Positions 6,792 through 13,643 of a stretch of 40,046 bases of DNA are shown one piece after another. Origin of the DNA: Micromonospora echinofusca (GTDB taxonomy: Bacteria > Actinomycetota > Actinomycetes > Mycobacteriales > Micromonosporaceae); assembly GCF_017614955.1 (NCBI RefSeq), contig NZ_WVUH01000013.1, positions 1-40,046 of the forward strand, read 5' to 3'. The notes under the pieces were generated by a model that saw only the letters and a program-made list of their open reading frames with translations, was not told the DNA's origin and made no database searches. Within the stretch, counting starts at the first letter, position 1. Every line of letters begins with the position of its first letter. The position numbers were made by a program, and so were the translations under genes.

Positions 6792-7010
6792 GTGCCTATT
6801 CCGCCCACGATGGACGAGTTGATCGATGATCTGCTGAAGCGGATCGAGGAAGGGGCATACCCGCCTGGCTCCCAGTTGCCCTCCGGTCGTGCCCTTGCCG
6901 CCGAGTACAACCTGTCCCAGTCGACGATCAGTCGCGCGATGGCGACGCTGCGGGAGCGGGGGATCCTGGTCGGGCGCCCGGGACGCGGCGTCTTCGTCGC
7001 CGAGAAGTAG
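6792..7010 (+). CDS. Short GntR-family transcriptional regulator
   Basis: A 72-residue protein that is essentially only the GntR winged helix: the helix MDELIDDLLKRIEEG, the PPGSQLPSGRALAAEY segment, the recognition helix SQSTISRAMATLRERG and the wing LVGRPGRGVFV. No effector-binding domain follows, so it probably responds through partner proteins or simply autoregulates. GTG at 6792 is chosen because AAGGGG lies 7 nt upstream and because the domain starts directly there; an in-frame ATG exists at 6726. It is divergent from the DivIVA-like gene and shares the control region. Confidence 0.82.
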   Translation: MPIPPTMDELIDDLLKRIEEGAYPPGSQLPSGRALAAEYNLSQSTISRAMATLRERGILVGRPGRGVFVAEK

Positions 7011-7458
7011 GTACGCCGGAACGGGAGCCGCCGCCAGGGCCCCGTGGGTCTGCGCGGCAGGGGCTCCGATGGGCTGCCTGTCGCGCTGCTTCCTTTGTGC
7101 GTGCCCGACCGGTTGGCGCAGCAGCTCGGCTCTGGGATCGATCATTGCCGTGCTGACCGCGCCTCGGTTTCGCCCCACCCCCATGATCCACTCGGTTTCC
7201 AGGTAGTCGGGGTGTCCGCCCCGGCGCGATGGCCCGGTTTCCTGAAAACGGAGTGGATCATCGGGGGAGAGCTGAGGGCGGTGGACAGGCAGGCGGCGGG
7301 TTCGGCCGGTACGGATTCTGTCGCCTTACCGGCCCTGAGGGGCTGTTCATGACGTCGCCGACGTGTTGTCATACCGGAACGACGACGGCGCTGACCTCGT
7401 TGCGGAGGCCCCCGGTGATCCCGCTCGGCCTCCCCCCTCATGCCTGAAAGGTGCAAGG
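7011..7458. other. Gene-free stretch holding one palindromic repeat
   Basis: No convincing coding sequence in 448 nt. Open frames here lack start signals and domain similarity. It contains repeat family B (7183-7261) and, at the right end, the SD AAAGG for the metalloprotease gene. I see no certain terminator for the GntR gene. Confidence 0.6.
7183..7261. repeat. Palindromic repeat family B, copy 1
   Basis: Outer arms ATGATCCACTC (7183-7193) and GAGTGGATCAT (7251-7261) are perfectly complementary; the match extends inward to 19 of 21 positions (7183-7203 with 7241-7261). An inner hairpin CGGGG-tgtccg-CCCCG sits near the centre. The sequence aligns over its whole length with 38418-38496. No open frame of note lies inside, so it is a non-autonomous element. 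Confidence 0.85.
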
Positions 7459-8421
7459 ATGCACAGAAGACCCACCTTCCGACTGGCGGTCCTGACCGCT
7501 ACCGCCGCCACCTTCCTGGCCGGCGGTGGTGCCTCCGGTGCGGCGATCACGGCGGCCCCCGCGACCGCCTCCCCGGGTGTCGAGGCGTGCGAGCCGGGCG
7601 CCGATGCGCACAGCGTGGCCCGGGTCGCCGAGGGCGCCACCGCCCAGGAGCCGGAGCTGTACTCGAAGAACGAGGCGAACGCCTACGGCGTGATCAAGGA
7701 TGCGCCCCGGCTGGCCAACGGCAGCGTCACCGTGCCCACGGTCTTCCACATGATCTCCGACCACGAGCTGACCGCCAGCGAGAAGCAGCGGTGGAACACC
7801 ATGATCGCGGCGCAGATGGAGGTGCTCAACGACTCGTTCGCGGGGCGTACCGCGCCGGACGCGGCGGACACGCCGTTCCGGTTCTCGCTCGTCGAGACCA
7901 CCTGGACGGTGAACAGCGCCTGGTACACCGTCGTGCCGGGCAAGAACGAGCGGGACATGAAGAAGGCGCTCTACACCGGCGACTCCCGCACCCTGAACGT
8001 GTACGCGGCGAACATCGGTGGTGGCCTGCTCGGCTGGGCGTACTTCCCGAAGGGCTACAACAACGGCCGCGACTACATCGACGGCGTGGTGCTTCTGGAC
8101 GAGTCGATGCCGGGCGGCACGGCCGGCAAGTACGCCCTGGGTGACACGCTGACCCACGAGGTCGGGCACTGGATGATGCTGGAGCACACCTTCGCCCACG
8201 GCTGCTCCGCCTCCGGCGACTTCGTCGAGGACACCCCGCGCGAGGCAGCTCCGCAGTTCAACTGCCCGGTGGGTGCGGACTCCTGCGCCGCCCCGGGGCT
8301 GGACCCGATCCACAACTTCATGGACTACACGCAGGACTCCTGCATGAACATGTTCACCCCGGGCCAGGCGGACCGGATGAGCGACGCCTGGGTCGCCTTC
8401 CGGGCCGGCGGCGCCGGCTGA
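7459..8421 (+). CDS. Secreted zinc metalloprotease, M43 (pappalysin/ulilysin-like)
   Basis: A 320-residue secreted metzincin. A signal peptide occupies about residues 1-28 (RRPTFRLAVLTATAATFLAGG). The zinc motif HEVGHWMMLEH gives ligands H233, H237 and H243 with catalytic E234. The Met-turn is FMDYTQDSC (M288). Cysteines near HGCSAS, FNCPVG, DSCAA and DSCMNMF fit the paired disulphides of the M43B family. M43 enzymes cleave peptide bonds in extracellular proteins; the substrate is unknown. The ATG at 7459 has AAAGG 8 nt upstream. A strong hairpin lies just after the stop. It stands alone, convergent with a TetR gene. Confidence 0.92.
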   Translation: MHRRPTFRLAVLTATAATFLAGGGASGAAITAAPATASPGVEACEPGADAHSVARVAEGATAQEPELYSKNEANAYGVIKDAPRLANGSVTVPTVFHMISDHELTASEKQRWNTMIAAQMEVLNDSFAGRTAPDAADTPFRFSLVETTWTVNSAWYTVVPGKNERDMKKALYTGDSRTLNVYAANIGGGLLGWAYFPKGYNNGRDYIDGVVLLDESMPGGTAGKYALGDTLTHEVGHWMMLEHTFAHGCSASGDFVEDTPREAAPQFNCPVGADSCAAPGLDPIHNFMDYTQDSCMNMFTPGQADRMSDAWVAFRAGGAG

Positions 8422-8435
8422 CCAGCCGCGTCGGG

Positions 8436-8470
8436 GGGCTGGCGGGTCGCACTCAGCAACCCGCCAGCCC
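8436..8470. terminator. Bidirectional hairpin between metalloprotease and tetR
   Basis: GGGCTGGCGGGT (8436-8447) pairs perfectly with ACCCGCCAGCCC (8459-8470) around an 11-nt loop. The right arm and part of the loop are the last codons and stop of tetR. No U tract on either strand. Its position between convergent genes suggests transcription termination for both. Confidence 0.55.
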
Positions 8471-9115
8471 TTCCCTGCGTGCCGCCAGCGCGTCGAGGAT
8501 CAGGTCGAGGCCGAATTCGAACTGCGCGCCGAAGTGGTATCCGGGTTGTTGGACGTGCTGCGTGGCGAACTCGACCAGGTGCGGGTGATCGCCTGCCGGG
8601 AAGCCGTCCATGATCGAGTCTGCGACGGCGTTGGCGGTGTCTGCGCTGTCGAACGGCAGCGATGCCTCCTGCAGCACGAAGCCGTAGACGTACGCATCGA
8701 CGATCGCGTACGCGTGGGCTGTCATCTCCAGCGAGAATCCGCCGGCCCGCAGCACGCCCAGCATGGCGTCGTGATGGCGCAGGGTGGCCGGCCCGGGGCT
8801 GGTCCGGGTTTCGACCAGGGCCAGCGCCCAGGGGTGCCGGGCGAGGACCGTACGGGCTGAGACGGACCGTCGGCGTACCTCGGTTCGCCAGTCACCACCC
8901 ACCACCGGCAGGTCGATCTCCGCGAAGACACCGTCGACGAGGGCGTCGAGGAGTTCGTCCTTGTTGCTGATGTAGTGGTACAGCGACATCGGTTTGGTGT
9001 TCAGTTCGGCGGCCAGTGACCGCATGGTCAAGGCCCCCAGGCCGTGCGCGTCGGCGATACCGATCGCGGCCCGCAGTACCCGCTCGCGGCTCAGTTGCCG
9101 TGTTGGTCCACCCAC
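8453..9115 (-). CDS. TetR/AcrR-family transcriptional repressor
   Basis: A 220-residue TetR-type repressor. The N-terminal HTH spans about residues 8-55 (RERVLRAAIGIADAHG, LTMRSLAAELNTKPMSLYHYISNKDELLDAL). The remainder resembles the TetR C-terminal class I ligand-binding domain found in tetracycline-type repressors, with helices around residues 100-215. It is divergent from the membrane-protein gene at 9214, and a double palindrome lies between them, so it probably represses both. Its ligand is unknown. Confidence 0.9.
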   Translation of the reverse strand: MGGPTRQLSRERVLRAAIGIADAHGLGALTMRSLAAELNTKPMSLYHYISNKDELLDALVDGVFAEIDLPVVGGDWRTEVRRRSVSARTVLARHPWALALVETRTSPGPATLRHHDAMLGVLRAGGFSLEMTAHAYAIVDAYVYGFVLQEASLPFDSADTANAVADSIMDGFPAGDHPHLVEFATQHVQQPGYHFGAQFEFGLDLILDALAARREGLAGC

Positions 9116-9144
9116 CGCGTGGTTCCCACCCTCTTGACATTCCG

Positions 9145-9198
9145 TTGACCGGCTTCCCCGCCAAGCGTATCGTACTTAGTACGACGTACTTAGTACGA
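9145..9198 (+). promoter_or_regulatory. TetR operator with promoter for the DUF4386-type gene
   Basis: TTGACC (9145-9150) and TATCGT (9168-9173) are spaced by 17 nt. The -10 runs into TCGTACTTAGTACGA (9170-9184), a palindrome, followed directly by a second copy, CGTACTTAGTACGA (9185-9198). Two head-to-tail operator sites about one and a half turns apart over the -10 and start region fit cooperative binding of TetR dimers. The SD TTGGAG and ATG at 9214 follow. Confidence 0.75.
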
Positions 9199-9213
9199 AA
9201 ATTGGAGTTGACC

Positions 9214-10527
9214 ATGTCCCTCACAGCAGCCGGCAGATACGCCGGCGCGTTCATCCTCTTGGCGTTCGGCTTCTACGGCATCGGCAGCGCTCTCGCCGGG
9301 CAGTTCGCCGGGACGGTGCTCGTGGTACTCAACTCCGTCATGGTGTTCGCCATCGGCGTCCTGGTCTTCCGGGTGCTGCGCCGACCTCATCCGGGGGCCG
9401 CCTGGACCTACCTCGTCGCGCGGGGCGCGGAGGCGTTCCTGCTCACCGCCGGGATCGTCCTGCTGGACCCGGTCGGTGCCGGCGCCGCCGACATCGCGTA
9501 CCAGGTGGCCATGCTGGCGCTGGCGCTGGGCAGCCTGCCGTTCTGCCTGGCCCTCCACCGGCGGCGCTGGGTACCGCGCTGGCTGGCGATCTGGGGATTC
9601 GCCGGGTACGCGCTGCTGGCGACCGGCATGGTCGCCGAGCTGACGGGGGCCTCGGTCGGTGTCGTACTGGCGATCCCGGGAGGCCTGTTCGAGGTCGTCT
9701 TCGGCATCCTGCTGCTCGTCCGCGGCTTCGCACCCGCGACCGCCGGGCAGCCGGGCACCACCACCGGTAAGCCGGGCACCACCACCGGGCAGCCGGACGC
9801 AGCGACGGGTGTGGACGGTGACCTCCGGGCGAGCCGGTCGGCGCTGGCCGCCGGGCTCGGCCTGCTGTCGATGGCGGTCCTCGCGGGGCTGGCCACCTTC
9901 GGCGTCGTGGAGCGGATGGTCTCCGCCGACCCCGTCGAGACCACCACCCGGCTGCTGTCGCATCACCAGCTCTTCGTCTTCGCCGTCGTCGCCCTGTTCA
10001 CGGTGGCCTGCCTCGACGTGCTGGTCGCCTGGTCGCTGCGGGCGTTCTTCGCCGACACCCACCGCGCCGTCGCGCTGCTCTCGGCCTCGTGCCGCACCGG
10101 GTACGGGGTCGTCTTCGCCGTCGCGATCACGCACCTGATCGCCGCCGCCGGTCTGCTGCACGACGGTGCGGCGACCGACCGGAACAGTCAACGGGTGTAC
10201 GCGCAGATCACCGGATTCCAGGACGTCTGGAGCCTGGGGCTGATCGTTTTCGGTGTCCACCTGATGCTGGTCGGGTGGCTGGCCTGGCGGTCCCCCACGG
10301 TGCCGACGTGGGTGGCGGTGCTCGTGGCGATCGCCGGTGCGGGCTATCTCGCCGACTCGATCGGAGTGCTGGTCTCGGCCGGGTACGCGGTCGAGGTCAC
10401 CGCGGTCACGTTCGTCGGCGAGGTCGTCCTCATGGTGTGGCTGCTCGTGTTCGCCGCGCGGTCACCCCGCCGTCGCCGGTCCACCACCACCGAAGGGGAT
10501 CCGGCCCGCCCGTTGCAGCCCGCATGA
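9214..10527 (+). CDS. Polytopic membrane protein, two DUF4386-like halves
   Basis: A 437-residue integral membrane protein. The N-terminal half (about 1-180) has around six hydrophobic segments and resembles DUF4386 (AGRYAGAFILLAFGFYGIG, LVFRVLRRPHPG). A hydrophilic linker (about 182-205) contains seven-residue repeats (GQPGTTT, GKPGTTT, GQPDAAT). The C-terminal half (about 212-420) has another six or seven segments and again DUF4386-like motifs (ADTHRAVALL, YAQITGFQDVWSLGLIVFGVH). It thus looks like a tandem fusion. It is controlled by a TetR operator. Such arrangements often concern export or stress, but no transport motif is visible, so the function is unknown. Confidence 0.75.
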   Translation: MSLTAAGRYAGAFILLAFGFYGIGSALAGQFAGTVLVVLNSVMVFAIGVLVFRVLRRPHPGAAWTYLVARGAEAFLLTAGIVLLDPVGAGAADIAYQVAMLALALGSLPFCLALHRRRWVPRWLAIWGFAGYALLATGMVAELTGASVGVVLAIPGGLFEVVFGILLLVRGFAPATAGQPGTTTGKPGTTTGQPDAATGVDGDLRASRSALAAGLGLLSMAVLAGLATFGVVERMVSADPVETTTRLLSHHQLFVFAVVALFTVACLDVLVAWSLRAFFADTHRAVALLSASCRTGYGVVFAVAITHLIAAAGLLHDGAATDRNSQRVYAQITGFQDVWSLGLIVFGVHLMLVGWLAWRSPTVPTWVAVLVAIAGAGYLADSIGVLVSAGYAVEVTAVTFVGEVVLMVWLLVFAARSPRRRRSTTTEGDPARPLQPA

Positions 10528-10546
10528 CGGTCGTCGCGGTAGGTGC

Positions 10547-10576
10547 CCGGCCCGGGGTCGTCCGATCCCGGGCCGG
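10547..10576. terminator. Hairpin between convergent DUF4386-type gene and xpb
   Basis: CCGGCCCGGG (10547-10556) pairs perfectly with CCCGGGCCGG (10567-10576) around a 10-nt loop in the 63-nt space between two convergent genes. Probable bidirectional terminator without a U tract. Confidence 0.45.
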
Positions 10577-10590
10577 CCCGATCCCACCCG

Positions 10591-12270
10591 TCAGTCGACC
10601 GTGGGCAGCGGCGGACCGAGGACGTCGTCGGCGTCGACGATCGTGTACGCGTACCCCTGCTCGGCCAGGAAACGCTGCCGGTGCGCCGCGTACTCCGTGT
10701 CGATGGTGTCCCGGGACACCACCGTGTAGAAGTGCGCCTGCCGCCGGTCGGCCTTCGGCCGGAGCACCCGGCCGAGCCGCTGCGCCTCCTCCTGCCGCGA
10801 GCCGAACGTCCCGGAGACCTGCACCGCCACCGCCGCCTCCGGCAGGTCGATGGAGAAGTTGCCGACCTTCGAGATGACCAGGGTGCGCAGCTCCCCGGAA
10901 CGGAACGCGTCGAAGAGCCGCTCCCGCTCCCTGTTGGTGGTCGAACCCTGCACGATCGGGGCGCCCAGGTACTCCCCGAGCTGGTGCAACTGGTCGATGT
11001 ACCCGCCGATCACCAGTACCTGCTCGTCGGTGTGCCGGTCCACCAGGGCCTTCACCACCGGCAGCTTGGTCCGCGCGGTCGCCGCCACCCGGTAGCGCTC
11101 CTCGGACTCCGCCGTCGCGTACGCCAACCGCTCCGCGTCGGTCAACGTCACCCGTACCTCGACACACTCCGCCGGGGCGATCCAGCCCTGCGACTCGATG
11201 TCCTTCCACGGCGCGTCGTACCGCTTCGGGCCGATCAGGCTGAACACGTCGCCCTCCCGGCCGTCCTCCCGGACCAGGGTGGCGGTCAGGCCGAGCCGCC
11301 GCCGGGCCTGGAGGTCGGCGGTGAACCGGAAGATCGGCGCCGGCAGCAGGTGCACCTCGTCGTAGACGACCAGCCCCCAGTCACGGGCCCCGAACAGGTC
11401 CAAGTGGGTGAAGGCGCCGCCGCGCCGCGAGGTGAGCACCTGGTACGTCGCGATGGTGACCGGGCGGATCTCCTTGCGCTCGCCCGAGTACTCGCCGATC
11501 TCCTCCTCGGTCAGCGAGGTGCGCGCGACCAGTTCCCGCTTCCACTGCCGGCCCGCGACCGTGTTGGTGACCAGGATCAGGGTGGTGGCCTTCGCCTCGG
11601 CCATCGCGGCGGCCCCGACCATGGTCTTGCCGGCGCCGCAGGGCAGCACCACCACGCCCGACCCGCCGGCCCAGAACGCCTCGACCGCCTCCCGCTGGTA
11701 CGACCGCAGGCTCCACGCCGGGCTGCCGTCCTTGCCCGCCTCGGCCAGCTCGATCGGGTGCGCCTCACCGTCGACGTACCCGGCCAGGTCCTCGGCCGGC
11801 CAGCCCAGTTTGAGCAGCGCCTGCTTCAGCCGGCCCCGCTCCGACGGGTGCACCGCGATGGTGTCGTCGTCGAGTTTGGTGCCGAGCATCCCGGCGAGCT
11901 TCTTGCTCTTGGCGACCTCGATCAGCACCATCCGGTCCAGCGCCCGCAGCACCAGGCCGTGCGCCGGGTCGTTGACCAGCTGCAACCGGCCGTACCGGTC
12001 CATGGTCTCGGTGACGTCCACCAGCAGCGCGTGCGGTACCGGGTAGCGGGAGAACCGCAGCAGCGCGTCCACCACGGCCTCGGCGTCGTGCCCGGCGGCC
12101 CGCGCGTTCCACAGCCCCAACGGCGTCAGCCGGTAGGTGTGCACATGCTCCGGGGAGCGTTCCAGCTCGGCGAAGGGCGCGATCGCCATCCGGCAGGACT
12201 GCGCGTCGGGGTGGTCGATCTCCAACAGCAGGGTCTTGTCGGACTGGACGATCAGTGGTCCACCGCTCAC
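10591..12270 (-). CDS. xpb: XPB/Ercc3-type DNA repair helicase
   Basis: A 559-residue superfamily 2 DNA helicase related to eukaryotic XPB. The first 180 residues form the bacterial XPB N-terminal region. Walker A is LPCGAGKT (209-216), motif II is the DEVH box (304-307, in VVYDEVHLLP), motif III is GLTATLVREDG and motif VI is QRLGRVLRPK. The second RecA domain contains the VQGSTTNRERERLFDAFRSG segment typical of XPB. Mycobacterial XPB is a 3'-5' ATP-dependent helicase (established). GTG at 12270 is chosen because GGAGGAG lies upstream; the frame remains open for 63 codons further. A helicase-associated protein gene lies 1.4 kb upstream, on the same strand. Confidence 0.94.
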   Translation of the reverse strand: MSGGPLIVQSDKTLLLEIDHPDAQSCRMAIAPFAELERSPEHVHTYRLTPLGLWNARAAGHDAEAVVDALLRFSRYPVPHALLVDVTETMDRYGRLQLVNDPAHGLVLRALDRMVLIEVAKSKKLAGMLGTKLDDDTIAVHPSERGRLKQALLKLGWPAEDLAGYVDGEAHPIELAEAGKDGSPAWSLRSYQREAVEAFWAGGSGVVVLPCGAGKTMVGAAAMAEAKATTLILVTNTVAGRQWKRELVARTSLTEEEIGEYSGERKEIRPVTIATYQVLTSRRGGAFTHLDLFGARDWGLVVYDEVHLLPAPIFRFTADLQARRRLGLTATLVREDGREGDVFSLIGPKRYDAPWKDIESQGWIAPAECVEVRVTLTDAERLAYATAESEERYRVAATARTKLPVVKALVDRHTDEQVLVIGGYIDQLHQLGEYLGAPIVQGSTTNRERERLFDAFRSGELRTLVISKVGNFSIDLPEAAVAVQVSGTFGSRQEEAQRLGRVLRPKADRRQAHFYTVVSRDTIDTEYAAHRQRFLAEQGYAYTIVDADDVLGPPLPTVD

Positions 12271-12446
12271 GCCGATGTCTCCTCCCGCAGCCGCCGTGCA
12301 CAGCCGCCGTACGCAGCCGCAACGGTCCTCCGGCCGACCCACCAGTCTTGCACGTCGGCGAGGTTGTCGAAAAAATCTCCTCACCGGGTGCAACCGGACG
12401 GGTACGGCTACGCGTCTAGCAGACGATGGCTGCGTCGGGAGGGCAG

Positions 12447-13316
12447 ATGAGGAAATCACGTCCCACCGTTCGGGTGCTCACCCTGGCAGCGATCACGCTG
12501 TTCGGCGCCGGAGCGTGTACGCCCGAGCCGCGTAAGGACGGGGATCCGGCAGCCGGCCGCACCCCGGTCCGGGTCGCGGAGCAGAAAACGGGGGCGGGCG
12601 GCTCGCCCGGGCCGGACCAGCGGAAACGTCCCACCCCCACGGTCGCTCCGACCCGCAGCAAGCCGACACCGAAGCCGACCGCGAGCCGGCCGGCGCCCCG
12701 CACCACGACGGCGTCACCGGCCAGCGGCTGCCCGCAGGGCGAGCACCAGCGGGCGGTGGAGACCTACCTCGCCCAGCTCGGCGGGTTCGGCCCGGTCACC
12801 GTCGACGGCCGGCAGTCCGCCGCCGACTGCGCCGCGATCAAGAAGTTCCAGCAGCGGTACGACATCCGCCCGGCCGTCGGACGGGCCGGCCCCACCACGT
12901 ACGACGTGGCGAAGCGGCTGGCCACCACGGACGTGCGGGCCTGCCGGGCCGGTTCGGGTACCACCTTCTGCATCGACCTGACCCGGCAGACCACCTGGGC
13001 GATGCGGGACGGCAAGGTGATCATGAAGCCGACGGTGACCCGGACGGGCATGCCCGGCTACGCCACCCCGGCCGGCACCTTCAAAATCAACTTCCGGAAC
13101 GTGAAGGAGTGGTCCGACCCGTACGAGGTGTGGCTACCGTACTGGCAGCACTTCACCCAGGGCATGGGCTTCCACCAGACCACCACCTACCTCCACGACA
13201 AGGCGATCGGCTCACACGGCTGTGTCAACTTGTTGCCAGCCGACGCGGTACGCATGTGGGAGTTGGGCAAGGTGGGCACGACGGTCAAACTCATCGGGCG
13301 CCGCCCCGGCACCTGA
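12447..13316 (+). CDS. L,D-transpeptidase with peptidoglycan-binding domain
   Basis: A 289-residue exported YkuD-type L,D-transpeptidase, which makes 3-3 peptidoglycan cross-links. The signal segment LTLAAITLFGAGAC ends in a cysteine that could be lipidated, although the lipobox residue -3 is Ala. A Thr/Pro/Lys-rich linker (about 45-90) precedes a peptidoglycan-binding-like domain (about 93-145: QRAVETYLAQLGGFGPVTVDG, AAIKKFQQRYDI). The catalytic motif is SHGCVNL with nucleophile C259. ATG at 12447 follows GGAGGG with a short 3-nt gap; the in-frame ATG at 12426 would add seven residues. It is divergent from xpb. Confidence 0.9.
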   Translation: MRKSRPTVRVLTLAAITLFGAGACTPEPRKDGDPAAGRTPVRVAEQKTGAGGSPGPDQRKRPTPTVAPTRSKPTPKPTASRPAPRTTTASPASGCPQGEHQRAVETYLAQLGGFGPVTVDGRQSAADCAAIKKFQQRYDIRPAVGRAGPTTYDVAKRLATTDVRACRAGSGTTFCIDLTRQTTWAMRDGKVIMKPTVTRTGMPGYATPAGTFKINFRNVKEWSDPYEVWLPYWQHFTQGMGFHQTTTYLHDKAIGSHGCVNLLPADAVRMWELGKVGTTVKLIGRRPGT

Positions 13317-13362
13317 GGAAGTGTCACTGTTGACCCTGACGACGGGTGGACGGGAGGCACAG

Positions 13363-13641
13363 GTGACAGTTGACCGGGACGTGACCCGCGACGGTTCCAC
13401 CGGACTGCCCGACCCCGGTACACCCGGCCAAGGGAGCGGGGCGGGCAGCGCGCCGGTGAGCCGGGCCACCCTGGCGGCGTACGCGGTCGCCGCCGTCGGA
13501 CTCGTCGGCTGGTTCCTCTTCGGCTGGCTGGTCCTCCAACAGGGATTCGTCTCCTCGGTCGGGGAGGCCGTCGGCACCGCCTTCGCCCTGCTGCTCGCCG
13601 TGTCCATCGTGGGCACGGTCCGGCGCAGCCGCCGCGACTGA
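13363..13641 (+). CDS. Small membrane protein, unknown function
   Basis: A 92-residue protein with a hydrophilic Gly/Pro/Thr-rich N-terminus and two transmembrane segments (about 37-57, AAYAVAAVGLVGWFLFGWLV, and 64-84, GTAFALLLAVSIVG), ending in the basic tail RRSRRD. GTG at 13363 has GGGAGG 5 nt upstream; a GTG at 13321 is the alternative and would add 14 residues. It follows the L,D-transpeptidase by 46 nt and converges on the helicase-associated gene, ending 2 nt before it. No named family recognised. Confidence 0.65.
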   Translation: MTVDRDVTRDGSTGLPDPGTPGQGSGAGSAPVSRATLAAYAVAAVGLVGWFLFGWLVLQQGFVSSVGEAVGTAFALLLAVSIVGTVRRSRRD

Positions 13642-13643
13642 CC

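Noticed and set aside
7042..7352. Small gene in the GntR-metalloprotease spacer
   Set aside because: The frame crosses repeat family B, has no SD and no similarity that I recognise.
4562..10527. Prophage or integrative element
   Set aside because: Accessory genes cluster here, but there is no integrase, att-site duplication, tRNA, structural phage gene or excisionase.
10591..12459. Longer N-terminus for XPB
   Set aside because: The extra 63 codons are Arg-rich and unlike the family; the GTG at 12270 has GGAGGAG at good distance.
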